Positions 51,971 through 60,500 of a DNA stretch of 64,000 nucleotides are shown piece after piece (position 1 is the first letter of the stretch; each line of letters starts with the position of its first letter). The stretch is from Pseudoduganella violacea (GTDB taxonomy: Bacteria > Pseudomonadota > Gammaproteobacteria > Burkholderiales > Burkholderiaceae_D), in NCBI RefSeq assembly GCF_014191875.1, contig NZ_JACHXD010000001.1, positions 1-64,000 on the forward strand, read 5' to 3'. The notes below the pieces were generated by a model. It did no database searches and had not been told where the DNA came from. It saw nothing but the letters and a program-made list of their open reading frames with translations. The translations under genes and the position numbers were made by a program.

Positions 51971-52612
51971 TTAGTATGAAGCCAGATCGAATTGCGCCAG
52001 GCCGGGAATCACGGCGTCGGCCTGTTCCAGCGTTTGCGGGTCGCCTATGCCCAGCGCCCACATGCCGGCCGACTTGATCGCGGCCACGCCGGCCACCGCG
52101 TCTTCCACTCCCAGGCATTCGGCGGGCGGCACGTCCAGCTCGCGCGCCGCCTTCAGGAAGATTTCGGGATCGGGCTTGCCCTTGGCGATGGTGGCGGCAT
52201 CGACCACGTAATCGAATTTTCCGCGTATGCCCAGGCGGTCCAGCACGGTGAAGGCGTTACGGCTCACGGATGCCAGACCAATTTTCAGGCCGGCGGTGCG
52301 GCAAGTGTCGAGCGCCCGCACCGCGCCGGGCAGCAGGTCGCCGGGCGACATGGTGACGATCAGCTCCTTATAGTGCTCGTTTTTCTCGTCGGCCAGCGCC
52401 AGCTTTTCTTCCTGGCTGTAGCTGCGCTGGGACGAAGCCAGGATCAGCTCCAATGATCCCATGCGGTCGATGCCTTTCAGGTGCTCGTTGAAGGCTTCGT
52501 CGAAATGCACGCCCTGGGTTTCGGCCAGGCGCTTCCAGGCTAGGTAGTGGTAGCGCGCGGTATCGGTAATCACGCCATCGAGATCGAAGATCACGGCTTT
52601 GAATCGGCTCAT
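51971..52612 (-). CDS. pgmB: Beta-phosphoglucomutase
   Basis: PgmB converts beta-D-glucose-1-phosphate to glucose-6-phosphate. The 213-residue HAD-superfamily protein has the nucleophile motif FDLDGVITDT (Asp10 and Asp12), the cap-domain segment HLKGIDRMGSLELILASSQR and motif III around KGKPDPEIFLKAAR. The C-terminal ECLGVEDAVAGVAAIKSAGM follows. All match PgmB. The gene follows the GH65 phosphorylase by 10 bases, and this pairing is the best evidence for the pathway. Confidence 0.93.
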   Translation of the reverse strand: MSRFKAVIFDLDGVITDTARYHYLAWKRLAETQGVHFDEAFNEHLKGIDRMGSLELILASSQRSYSQEEKLALADEKNEHYKELIVTMSPGDLLPGAVRALDTCRTAGLKIGLASVSRNAFTVLDRLGIRGKFDYVVDAATIAKGKPDPEIFLKAARELDVPPAECLGVEDAVAGVAAIKSAGMWALGIGDPQTLEQADAVIPGLAQFDLASY

Positions 52613-52622
52613 GCTGCTCTCC

Positions 52623-54956
52623 TTAATGATTCGCCAGGCGCAGCGGCGCGTCTTGCACCAACTGTACGCGCTTGCCGCAATGGGTCAATTCCAGCGTTTC
52701 GCCTTTCAACAGGCGGTATTCGGTCTGCTCTCCTTCCACCCGCACCTGCAACAGGCAGCCATGCAGTTGGATGCGGAACTGGTAGTGCTGCCATTGCGCC
52801 GGCAGTTTGGGCGCGAAGCGCGCTTCGCCATCGATGACGCGCATGCCGGCGAAACCATAGGCCACGCCCATCCACGTTCCGGCCATGGCGGCCGTGTGCA
52901 CGCCGTAGTGGGTGTTGCCGTGCGTGTTGTCCAGGTCGAGGCGCGCCGTCTCCATGAAGTAGTCGTATGCCTTGTCGGCATAACCCACTTCGGAGGCGAT
53001 GATGCTGTAGATGCAGGAGGACAGCGAAGAGTCGTGGGTCGTCACCGCCTCGTAGTAGTCGAAGTCGCGCTTCTTGTCTTCCGCCGTGAACTGGTCGCTC
53101 AACAGCAGCAGGGCCAGCACCACATCGGCTTGTTTGCAAACCTGGTGGCGGTAGATCACCATCGGGTGGTAGTTCAGCAGCAGCGGATAGTTTTCCTTCG
53201 GCGTGTTGGCGAAGTCCCACACTTTCTTGGAGAGGAAGCTGTCGTCCTGCTCGTGGATTTGCAGGCGCTGGTCGTAAGGCAGAAGCATCAGGTCGGCGGC
53301 GCGGCACCATTCTTCCGGCTCCTCCGCTTCCAGTTCCATGGCGGCGGCGATGCGCGCATAGTCTTGCGGATACTGGTTCTGCAGGCGTTCGGCGATGGCG
53401 GCGGCGTAGTGCAGATGCATGCGCGCCATAGCGTTGGTGTAGTAGTTGTTATTGACCAGGGCCGTGTACTCGTCCGGTCCCGTCACCTGGTTGATGACGA
53501 AAGCACCGTCGCGGTTATAGCTGCCGATGCCGAGCCAGATGCGCGCGGTGTCCATCACGATCTCGGCACCGCTTTGCAGCAGGTAGGTGGTATCGCCAGT
53601 GGCCTCCATATACATCTTGATCGAATAGGCGATATCGGCGTTGATATGGTACTGGGCCGAACCGGCCGGGAAGTAGGCCGAGCACTCCTCGCCGGCGATG
53701 GTGCGCCAGGGATAGAGCGCCCCCTTGGCATGCGACATCTGGCGCGCGCGTTCGCGGGCAAAGGGCAAGCCTGCCTGGCGGTAGTCGAGCAGCTTGCGAG
53801 CGATCTCCGGTTTGTTATACAGGAAGAAGGGGAAGATGTAGATTTCCGTGTCCCAGAAATAATGGCCTTCATAGCCCTCTCCGGTCAGGCCTTTGGCCGA
53901 GATATTCGTCTTGCCGTCGCGGCCCACCGATTGCAGCAGGTGGAACTGGTTGAAGCGTATGCCTTGCTGGAGCGCGTCGTCGCCCGCGATTTCGACGTCG
54001 GCCTGCTGCCAGAAATCGGCCAGGTAGGCCTCCTGGCGCTGGGCCAGTGCGGAGAAACCTTGCGCCTGCGCGATGGACAGCGCCTCTTTGCTGAGGCCAA
54101 GCAGCTGATCTTCGGCATAGTCGCGCGAAGAGTAATACACGCCGTATTTATGGAAGCGCACGGTCTGGCCTTGCTGCGCCGCCACTGCATAGCTTTGCTC
54201 CAGGCGCAAGCCATTGCGCGCGAACCGCAACTCATGCGGGCCTTCCATGCCGGAGAGTTCAGCGCTGACCAGCTTGAAGCCGCTGTTATGCGTGCGCTGT
54301 ACCAGGGCCGAGAAATGCGCCCACTGCTGCGCGTCTTCCATTTCCAGGCTGGGACCGGAAACGGCCGAACCCACGCGCGGATCGTCGCCCGCTTCCAGAT
54401 TCTTGACCACGCCGTCGAGGGCCGACACCAGCCACACGCGGCCCGAAAAATTCAGCGGCGTCACTTCATAACTGATGGCGAAGAGATGCTTGTTGTCGAA
54501 GCAGACGATGCGGCGGCTGGTGATCGCCACCCGGCGGCCCTGCGGCGAGGTCCATTCCAGCTTGCGCAGCAGCTGGCCGGTGCGGAAATCCAGGATGCGT
54601 TCGTAACTGTCGAGGGAGCCTGCCATGAAATCGAAGCATTCGTCCTCGATCCACAGCGCGATGCCTTTCAGGTTCGGCACATTTAGCATGAACTGGTTGG
54701 TGCGCGCCAGGCCGTAGGCATTCTCTGGATACTGGATCGGCTCCGACTCGTAAAAGCCATTGAGGAAGTTGCCCTCGCGCGAGGTGCCGACCGGGCCGCC
54801 ATAGCCTTCCTCATGGGTGCCGCGCAGGCCGATATAGCCGTTGCCAAGCGCGAAAAGCGTCTCGTCCAGGAAATTCGACCCCGTATCGAAGCTGGTTTCG
54901 CGGATGCACCAGGGGTCGAGAGGGAAAGTGTGTTGCAAAGTGTCGGCCGGAAGCAC
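52623..54956 (-). CDS. Glycoside hydrolase family 65 phosphorylase
   Basis: GH65 enzymes phosphorolyse alpha-glucosides (maltose, kojibiose, nigerose, trehalose) to beta-glucose-1-phosphate. The 777-residue protein starts at a GTG (54956) with AAAGGACG upstream. It has the N-terminal beta-sandwich (FALGNGYIGLRGTHEEGYGG), the (alpha/alpha)6 barrel (GEGYEGHYFWDTEIYIFPFF) and the catalytic-acid motif VTGPDEYTALVNNN. The phosphate-binding region is NTHYGVHTAAMAGTWMGVAY. No signal peptide, so it acts in the cytoplasm. The exact disaccharide cannot be told from sequence alone. It is the first gene of the operon with pgmB, MFS and lacI. Confidence 0.92.
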   Translation of the reverse strand: MLPADTLQHTFPLDPWCIRETSFDTGSNFLDETLFALGNGYIGLRGTHEEGYGGPVGTSREGNFLNGFYESEPIQYPENAYGLARTNQFMLNVPNLKGIALWIEDECFDFMAGSLDSYERILDFRTGQLLRKLEWTSPQGRRVAITSRRIVCFDNKHLFAISYEVTPLNFSGRVWLVSALDGVVKNLEAGDDPRVGSAVSGPSLEMEDAQQWAHFSALVQRTHNSGFKLVSAELSGMEGPHELRFARNGLRLEQSYAVAAQQGQTVRFHKYGVYYSSRDYAEDQLLGLSKEALSIAQAQGFSALAQRQEAYLADFWQQADVEIAGDDALQQGIRFNQFHLLQSVGRDGKTNISAKGLTGEGYEGHYFWDTEIYIFPFFLYNKPEIARKLLDYRQAGLPFARERARQMSHAKGALYPWRTIAGEECSAYFPAGSAQYHINADIAYSIKMYMEATGDTTYLLQSGAEIVMDTARIWLGIGSYNRDGAFVINQVTGPDEYTALVNNNYYTNAMARMHLHYAAAIAERLQNQYPQDYARIAAAMELEAEEPEEWCRAADLMLLPYDQRLQIHEQDDSFLSKKVWDFANTPKENYPLLLNYHPMVIYRHQVCKQADVVLALLLLSDQFTAEDKKRDFDYYEAVTTHDSSLSSCIYSIIASEVGYADKAYDYFMETARLDLDNTHGNTHYGVHTAAMAGTWMGVAYGFAGMRVIDGEARFAPKLPAQWQHYQFRIQLHGCLLQVRVEGEQTEYRLLKGETLELTHCGKRVQLVQDAPLRLANH

Positions 54957-54985
54957 GATGTCGTCCTTTTTTCGCGTTTTTATAG

Positions 54986-55003
54986 ATTCAAACCGGTTTG
55001 GAT
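54986..55003. promoter_or_regulatory. LacI-type operator before the GH65 operon
   Basis: ATTCAAACCGGTTTGGAT is an 18-bp palindrome with one mismatched pair and a perfect CAAACCGGTTTG core, 30 bases upstream of the GH65 start. A weaker related sequence (AACGGTTTTAC) lies at about 55025-55035, and a half-site-like CAAACGGTT lies in the short gap before the LacI gene near 50663. Confidence 0.75.
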
Positions 55004-55072
55004 TTTAGAAAAACGAAGATCCAGAACGGTTTTACAAGGTATTTCAGAAAATCCGGCGCGCCGGGAAGACGT

Positions 55073-56119
55073 TTAAGTCTGGCGCACCATCAGCGTGGTT
55101 GGCAGCATTTCCGATGCCACGGGATTGCCGTTCATCAGGTCCAGCATCTTGCGCGCCAGCAGCACGCCGCCGTCGCGCAGGTATTGGTGCACGCTAGTCA
55201 GCGGCGGCACGAAGCTGACCGCGCCCGGCGTATCGTCATAACCGATGACGGAAACCTGCTCCGGCACCCGCATATTCTTCTCGGCCAGGGCGCGGATAGC
55301 GCCCATGGCGAGCAGGTCGCTGGCGGCAAATACGCCGTCGAACGAAGTCCCCTTCTTTTTCAGCAGCGACGAGATGCAATCGAAACCCGCCTCGAAGGTA
55401 AAAGCCTTGGGGCGCATGATATGCACCGTGCCATGGCCGTTCATTGCGTCGATGAAGCCGGCGCAACGCTCCTGCACCTCGGCGTGGTCCACGTCGCCGA
55501 GGAAAACCAGCTTGCTGCGGCCCTGCTCGATAAAGCGCTGGGCGGCGCTGACGCCCCCCTTGCGGTTATCGCTGCCGACCACGATGGTGTCCGAGCCCGG
55601 TTCCGGCGCGCCCCACACCACCAGCGGCAGACCCGTCTTCTGCAGGGTGCGCACCGCTTCGCCGTGCGAACCCTGCCCCAGCAGGATCATGCCGTCGGCG
55701 CCCTGGACCGGCGCCGTGTCCATCAATTGCTTCGAGGTCAGCACCACGCTGTAGCCGGCCGTGGTCAGCTCCTGCGTAATGCCGCCCAATAACTCCAGCG
55801 GATAGGGATCGGACATGGGCCGCCCCTTCACCGGTGTCATTTCCACCACAACCGCCACCGAGTACGACCGCCGCATGCGCAGGTTCCGGGCGCTGACATT
55901 CAGCCGGTAGCCCTGTTGCTCCGCCAACTGGCGGATCTTTTCGCGTGTTTCCACCGTGACCAGGGGACTGTCGCGCAAAGCCCGCGACACTGTGATTTTG
56001 GAGACACCGGCCATCTTCGCCAGGTCTTCCATCGTCAAAACAGTCTCGGTCCTGCGCACGCCAGTCTTGTTCAAGGCATCATCACTCAAAGGGTTAAAAA
56101 CAGGGGGTTGCGAGCGCAT
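55073..56119 (-). CDS. Second LacI-family regulator
   Basis: From the ATG at 56119 the protein has 348 residues: a short leader, the helix-turn-helix LTMEDLAKMAGVSKITVSRA, hinge (LNVSARNLRMRRSYSVAVVV) and the ligand domain (PYPLELLGGITQELTTAGYS, GVFAASDLLAMGAIRALAEK). The frame is open to 56251, but those residues overlap a long operator palindrome and are unlikely to be translated. It is transcribed divergently from the TonB-dependent receptor and probably controls it and itself through the twin operator at 56149-56189. Confidence 0.88.
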   Translation of the reverse strand: MRSQPPVFNPLSDDALNKTGVRRTETVLTMEDLAKMAGVSKITVSRALRDSPLVTVETREKIRQLAEQQGYRLNVSARNLRMRRSYSVAVVVEMTPVKGRPMSDPYPLELLGGITQELTTAGYSVVLTSKQLMDTAPVQGADGMILLGQGSHGEAVRTLQKTGLPLVVWGAPEPGSDTIVVGSDNRKGGVSAAQRFIEQGRSKLVFLGDVDHAEVQERCAGFIDAMNGHGTVHIMRPKAFTFEAGFDCISSLLKKKGTSFDGVFAASDLLAMGAIRALAEKNMRVPEQVSVIGYDDTPGAVSFVPPLTSVHQYLRDGGVLLARKMLDLMNGNPVASEMLPTTLMVRQT

Positions 56120-56148
56120 TATGCCAGATTCCAAGCTGTTGTCACGGG

Positions 56149-56189
56149 AAATGATATCGATAACATTTTGATTGACATCGATATCATTT
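56149..56189. promoter_or_regulatory. Twin LacI-type operator with 13-bp arms between lacI and the TonB receptor
   Basis: AAATGATATCGAT (56149-56161) and ATCGATATCATTT (56177-56189) are exact inverted arms with 15 bases between. Each arm is also most of an approximate 18-bp palindrome centred on ATCGAT: AATGATATCGATAACATT and ATTGACATCGATATCATT. This fits two neighbouring LacI dimers in the divergent promoter region. Confidence 0.8.
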
Positions 56190-56283
56190 GCCGTTTTAAT
56201 GAGCATTCCAATGTGGCAAGCTGGTCCGGCGGCATGTCCAGGAGACGACATTTACACAGATAAGATAGAAAGCAAAAAAAGCC

Positions 56284-58725
56284 ATGAAAAGCCCAAATAC
56301 GCTGTTGCTGTCCTCGATCACGCTGGCCGTTCTCACCCTCGCCCAACAAGCCCAGGCCCAGGCGCAAGCCGGCGCCGACCAGGCTCCCTCCCCTGCCGCC
56401 AGCAAGGAAGTGCAAGCAGAAATACAACAGGTGGTCGTGACCGGCGTGGCCGCGGCCGGCGGCATCCGCAAGGTCGATTCCGCCTTCTCCATCACCACCG
56501 CCAATGAGGAACAGCTGAAAGCCGCCTCGCCCACCAGCACCGCCGACATCCTGAAACTGGTGCCGGGGGTGTATGCGGAAGCGACGGGCGGCCAGTCGGG
56601 CGCCAATATCGAGGTGCGCGGCTTCCCCTCCGGCTCGGACTCGCCGTTTGTCTCGGTGCAGATGCAGGGCAATCCGATTTATCCGGTGCCGACTCTCTCC
56701 TTCTTCGAAGGTTCCTCCGCCTTCCGCCTGGACGATACGATCGAGCGCGTCGAAGTGCTGCGCGGCGGGCCGAGCACGATCTTCTCCAGCGGCCAGCCGG
56801 GCGCGACCATGAACTTCATCCTGAAAAAGGGCACGGACACGCCGGAAGGCAGTATCCGCTTCAGCACCGGCACGGGCGAGCTGCGCCGCGTTGACCTCTT
56901 CTACGGTGGCAAGATTTCCGACGGCTGGTATGGCACGGTGGGTGGCTTCTACCGCAAGACCAACGGCGTGCGCGACGCCGGCTTCCCGGCCGACGACGGC
57001 AGCCAGATCACCGCCACCTTGACGCGCAAGCTCGACCAGGGCGAACTCACGCTCTATGCGCGCCGTACCAACGACAAGAATGCCTTCTATACCGGCGTGC
57101 CGCTGATTTCCAGCAATGAAGGCCGTTCGATCAGCGAATTCCCCGGCTTCGATCCGCTCAAGGGCACGCTGATGAGCAATGAGATGCGCCGCTTCACCGT
57201 GGAAGCCGGTCCCGGCAAGACGCTGAACTACAATCTGGGCGATGGTCGTGGTTTGAAAGCCACAGTCTTTGGCGCCGAGTTCGACCAGAAATTTGGCGGC
57301 TGGACCGTGTCCAACAAGTTCAACCGCTTCGACGGCGATATGAACACCATCGCCATGTTCACCGGCAATAATCCCCTGTCCATGGGCGCCTACAACACGG
57401 CGGCGCTGAAGGCCAATGGCGGCACGGCGGCCACGGCCACCTACCTGGACGGCACGCCCGTGGCCGACAGCCAGCAGGTGGTGCAGGCCGGCCTGTGGGC
57501 GGTCGAGAAAAAGATGAAATCCTTCAGCGACGAGCTGCGCGTCAGCAAGGAGTGGATGAAGGATAACGTCGTCACCGTGGGCGGTTATTTCGCCGATTAC
57601 TCCTCGGACGATACCTGGTATCTGGGCAGCAGCCACCTGATGACGGCCGTGCCGAACGCGCGCCTGATCAATGTGAAGCTCAATAATGGCGTGGTGGTGG
57701 CGAACAATGGCAAGGACGGTCCGGTGTTCTACGCGCCGAACGCATCCTATGACGGCCGTAATACCGCCTTCTACATCAGCAACGGCTGGAAGCTGAACGA
57801 GCAGGTGCGGCTTGACGCCGGCGTGCGCCGCGAACGGCAAAAGCTGGACGCCACCATCTCCCAACTGACGACCGGCGATACGGACGGCAATCCGCTCACC
57901 GTCTACAACAACAATACCTCGATGCCGACCGGCGCCTACACCGCCCTGCACCGCAGCGACTCGGCCACCTCCTTCACCGTGGGCGGCAACTACAAGCTGG
58001 GCAAGGATTCCAGCCTGTTCGCGCGCGCCAACACCGGCCACACTTTTGTGTCGTTCGACGACCTGCGCAATGCCGGCAGCCAAGCCAAGGTGGATGACCG
58101 CAACGTCCTGCCGACGCCAAAAATCAAGCAGATCGAAGTGGGCTACAAGACCGTGGGCCAGCTGTTCAGCGCCTACATCAACTACTTCCACACTGAGTTC
58201 GACGGCATCGCCTTCCAGCAGATCCTGGCCAACGGCAATATCCTGAACTCGGTCAGCGGCTCTAAGGGCAATGGCGTGGAAGTCGAGTTCGCCGTGCGCC
58301 CTGTGCGCGACCTGACCCTGAACCTGACCGGCAACTACCAGGATTCGACCTACAAGGACAATCCGCTCACCGCCGGCAAGCAGGTCCAGCGCCAGCCCAA
58401 GCTGCAGTTCCGCTTCACGCCGACCTACCGCGTCGGCCTGGGCGAGAACAATGCCGTCAAGCTCTACGGTACGTACACCCAGATCGGCGCGCGCTGGGCC
58501 GACCAGGCCAACCAGCAATACCTGCCGAAATATCACACCGTGGACCTGGGCGCCCTGTTCACCTTCGGCGAAAAAATCGAGCTGCGCCTGAGCGCCAACA
58601 ATGTCGGCAACCAGCTGGGCCTAACCGAAGGCAATTCCCGCCTGACCACGGGCAACAGCGGCCCGATCAATGCCCGTCCCCTGTTCGGCCGCTCGTGGGA
58701 AGCCTCGCTGATGTACCGCTTCTAA
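56284..58725 (+). CDS. TonB-dependent outer-membrane receptor, probably for alpha-glucosides
   Basis: An 813-residue outer-membrane receptor. Signal peptide (residues 1-~26, ending AQQAQAQAQA), then the plug (STADILKLVPGVYAEATGGQ, IEVRGF, TIERVEVLRGGPSTIFSSGQ) and the 22-strand barrel ending in a terminal Phe (EASLMYRF). By motif it resembles siderophore-type receptors (FhuA/FecA group). However, the genetic setting, with a divergent LacI gene and the GH65/PgmB operon, argues for a maltooligosaccharide or other alpha-glucoside substrate. No iron-box-like site is apparent. A strong terminator follows. Confidence 0.88.
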   Translation: MKSPNTLLLSSITLAVLTLAQQAQAQAQAGADQAPSPAASKEVQAEIQQVVVTGVAAAGGIRKVDSAFSITTANEEQLKAASPTSTADILKLVPGVYAEATGGQSGANIEVRGFPSGSDSPFVSVQMQGNPIYPVPTLSFFEGSSAFRLDDTIERVEVLRGGPSTIFSSGQPGATMNFILKKGTDTPEGSIRFSTGTGELRRVDLFYGGKISDGWYGTVGGFYRKTNGVRDAGFPADDGSQITATLTRKLDQGELTLYARRTNDKNAFYTGVPLISSNEGRSISEFPGFDPLKGTLMSNEMRRFTVEAGPGKTLNYNLGDGRGLKATVFGAEFDQKFGGWTVSNKFNRFDGDMNTIAMFTGNNPLSMGAYNTAALKANGGTAATATYLDGTPVADSQQVVQAGLWAVEKKMKSFSDELRVSKEWMKDNVVTVGGYFADYSSDDTWYLGSSHLMTAVPNARLINVKLNNGVVVANNGKDGPVFYAPNASYDGRNTAFYISNGWKLNEQVRLDAGVRRERQKLDATISQLTTGDTDGNPLTVYNNNTSMPTGAYTALHRSDSATSFTVGGNYKLGKDSSLFARANTGHTFVSFDDLRNAGSQAKVDDRNVLPTPKIKQIEVGYKTVGQLFSAYINYFHTEFDGIAFQQILANGNILNSVSGSKGNGVEVEFAVRPVRDLTLNLTGNYQDSTYKDNPLTAGKQVQRQPKLQFRFTPTYRVGLGENNAVKLYGTYTQIGARWADQANQQYLPKYHTVDLGALFTFGEKIELRLSANNVGNQLGLTEGNSRLTTGNSGPINARPLFGRSWEASLMYRF

Positions 58726-58759
58726 ACTCCAAGAAGTAAAAGTCCCTCTGCAGTACTTG

Positions 58760-58800
58760 GGGGGTGGATGGAATCCAAGGCCATCCACCCCCATTTTTAT
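58760..58800 (+). terminator. Rho-independent terminator of the TonB receptor gene
   Basis: GGGGGTGGATGG and CCATCCACCCCC form a perfect 12-bp stem with a 9-base loop, followed by ATTTTTATT. Confidence 0.92.
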
Positions 58801-58867
58801 TGGCAAAAGGATACGGAAACTGCTGGAAATTTCAGCAAAATTCGCCTACTCTAGAGATGGTGTCTAA

Positions 58868-59200
58868 ATGGGTGAAATTGTGGTTTCAATAACTTCCGTC
58901 AACACATTGAAGAGTGCCGTGGCCGTTGCCGAACGCAAAGTTCAGCAAGACCAGACTCGCGTTGACCAAGACGAAGACCGCCTCGACGACAGCCGCAACC
59001 AGCTCGTCCGCGACCGCGAAACCCTGGGCCGCACGCAAACCGAAAGCCTGCAAGCCCAAGCCGCCGCCGCCCCAACACTGAGCGCCCCCCGTCTCGACCG
59101 CGCCATCGAAAAGCCCATCCCACCGAATCTGCTGCCCCCATCCACCCAGCTCAACGCCCAAGGCCAAACCATTGGCCGCCTCATCAACATCGTCGCCTGA
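58868..59200 (+). CDS. Small coiled-coil hypothetical protein (110 aa)
   Basis: The protein has a predicted coiled coil at residues ~12-60 (AVAERKVQQDQTRVDQDEDR, LDDSRNQLVRDRETLGRTQT) and a proline-rich linker. A C-terminal segment, LNAQGQTIGRLINIVA, follows. No signal peptide or catalytic motif. Similar short Gln/Asp-rich helical proteins exist in related genomes, to my recollection, without function. The start could also be the GTG at 58880; neither has a strong ribosome binding site. Confidence 0.55.
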   Translation: MGEIVVSITSVNTLKSAVAVAERKVQQDQTRVDQDEDRLDDSRNQLVRDRETLGRTQTESLQAQAAAAPTLSAPRLDRAIEKPIPPNLLPPSTQLNAQGQTIGRLINIVA

Positions 59201-59227
59201 GCGGCCCCCTTTGATCTACCTCAACAA

Positions 59228-59320
59228 ATGTCCACCCTGGTGTCAGGCACCGCGGTCGGACATTTACTGATCTAGCGCAAACAATGTCCGACCTTGGTGC
59301 CTGACACCAGGGTGGGACAT
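59228..59320. repeat. 93-bp long inverted repeat (REP/hairpin-like element)
   Basis: Two ~37-base arms (59228-59264 and 59283-59320) are inverted copies with one indel and two mismatches. Each carries GGTGTCAGGCACC and a TCGGACATT end. The 18-base centre is CGCAAAC-rich. On transcription it would form a very stable hairpin between the convergent genes ending at 59200 and 59351, so it could terminate both. The motif GTGTCAGGCACC is, to my recollection, frequent in intergenic regions of this bacterial family. Confidence 0.8.
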
Positions 59321-59350
59321 TGTTTGATTTGGCGCAAAGTGAGTGGGGGC

Positions 59351-60421
59351 TTACTTGGTGGCGACTTCCCACCAGGCGGAGGTTGCTGCTGGGGCGGCGA
59401 TGCTCAGGGCTTGGCCAATTTCGGGGGTGGCGAGGGTTTGGCCGTGCTCTTGCGCTAATGCGGCAATGCGCTGGAAGGGGTCGTCCCAGGCGTGCAGGGC
59501 GAGGTCGAAAGTGCCATTGTGGATAGGCAGCAAGACTTTGCCGCGCAGGTCTTTGTGCGCTTGCAGGGTTTGTTCGGGTTGCATGTGGACGTCCGGCCAT
59601 TGGGGATCATAGGCGCCGGTTTCGATGAGCGTGAGGTCGAAGGGGCCGTGCTTGTCGCCAATTTCCTTGAAGCCTTTGAAGTAGCCGCTGTCGCCGCTGA
59701 AGAAGATGCGCGCCTCGCCGTTGTCGATGACCCAGGAGGCCCACAGCGTCTTGTTGCCGTCGAATGGGGTGCGGCCGGAGAAGTGCTGGGCCGGCGTCGC
59801 GCTCAGGCGCAGGTCGTCCACGGTGGTGGTCTGCCACCAGTCGAGCTGACGGACCTTGGCGGCGGGCACGCCCCAGCCGATCAGGCGGTCGCCGACGCCG
59901 AGCGGGGTCAGGAATACTTCGGTTTTGCCGGCCAGTTGCTGGATGGCGGCGTAGTCGAGGTGGTCGTAATGGTCATGCGAGAGGATGACGCCGCGGATCG
60001 GCGGCAGTTCGTCGATGCTGATCGGTGGCGCGTGAAAACGCGCCGGGCCGGCCCATTGCACGGGCGAGGCGCGTTCGGAAAATACGGGGTCGGTCAGCCA
60101 GAAACGGCCATGCAGCTTGAGCAGCACGGTGGAATGGCCCAGGCGGTAGAGGCTGTTGTCGGGCGCGGCTAGCAGTTGGGCACGGGTGATCGTCTGCACG
60201 GGGATGTCTTGCGTAGGCACGGTCCCGGCCGGCTTGTCGAAGGCGAATTTCCACCAGATGCCGAGGGCTTTTCGCAAGCCCATCTGGTTCATTGCCACCG
60301 GGTTGCGGAATTTGCCCTCTTTTTGCTGCGGCGAATCGGCGTAGTTGGCGGCATTGCCGGTCAGCGTTGTGGTGTAAGCCATAATCAGTAACACTCCCAG
60401 AAGCAAGATCAGACGTTTCAT
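59351..60421 (-). CDS. MBL-fold metallohydrolase (UlaG/NAPE-PLD-like)
   Basis: A 356-residue metallo-beta-lactamase-fold protein with an N-terminal hydrophobic segment (RLILLLGVLLIMAYTTTLTG), so it is probably exported or membrane-anchored. The metal motif HDHYDH (149-154) is complete, with further ligands in FSGDSGYFKGF and LLPIHNGTFDLALHAW. The overall pattern (RLGHSTVLLKLHGRFWLTDP) resembles NAPE-hydrolysing phospholipase D and UlaG-type lactonases. Substrate unknown. It is divergent from a TetR gene, with two operator-like sites between, so TetR probably controls it. Confidence 0.85.
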   Translation of the reverse strand: MKRLILLLGVLLIMAYTTTLTGNAANYADSPQQKEGKFRNPVAMNQMGLRKALGIWWKFAFDKPAGTVPTQDIPVQTITRAQLLAAPDNSLYRLGHSTVLLKLHGRFWLTDPVFSERASPVQWAGPARFHAPPISIDELPPIRGVILSHDHYDHLDYAAIQQLAGKTEVFLTPLGVGDRLIGWGVPAAKVRQLDWWQTTTVDDLRLSATPAQHFSGRTPFDGNKTLWASWVIDNGEARIFFSGDSGYFKGFKEIGDKHGPFDLTLIETGAYDPQWPDVHMQPEQTLQAHKDLRGKVLLPIHNGTFDLALHAWDDPFQRIAALAQEHGQTLATPEIGQALSIAAPAATSAWWEVATK

Positions 60422-60441
60422 CGGGTTAATCCCAAAATGTA

Positions 60442-60493
60442 AACTACACAGTGTAGTTCCTATTTTGAGAAAAGTAAACTACCCGGTGTAGAA
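60442..60493. promoter_or_regulatory. Two TetR-type operators between the MBL and TetR genes
   Basis: AACTACACAGTGTAGTT (60442-60458) is a perfect 17-bp palindrome centred on an A. AACTACCCGGTGTAGAA (60477-60493) is an imperfect second copy 35 bases on. They lie between the start codons (60421 and 60501) and would let one TetR dimer pair shut off both directions. Confidence 0.75.
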
Positions 60494-60500
60494 TTCGGGG

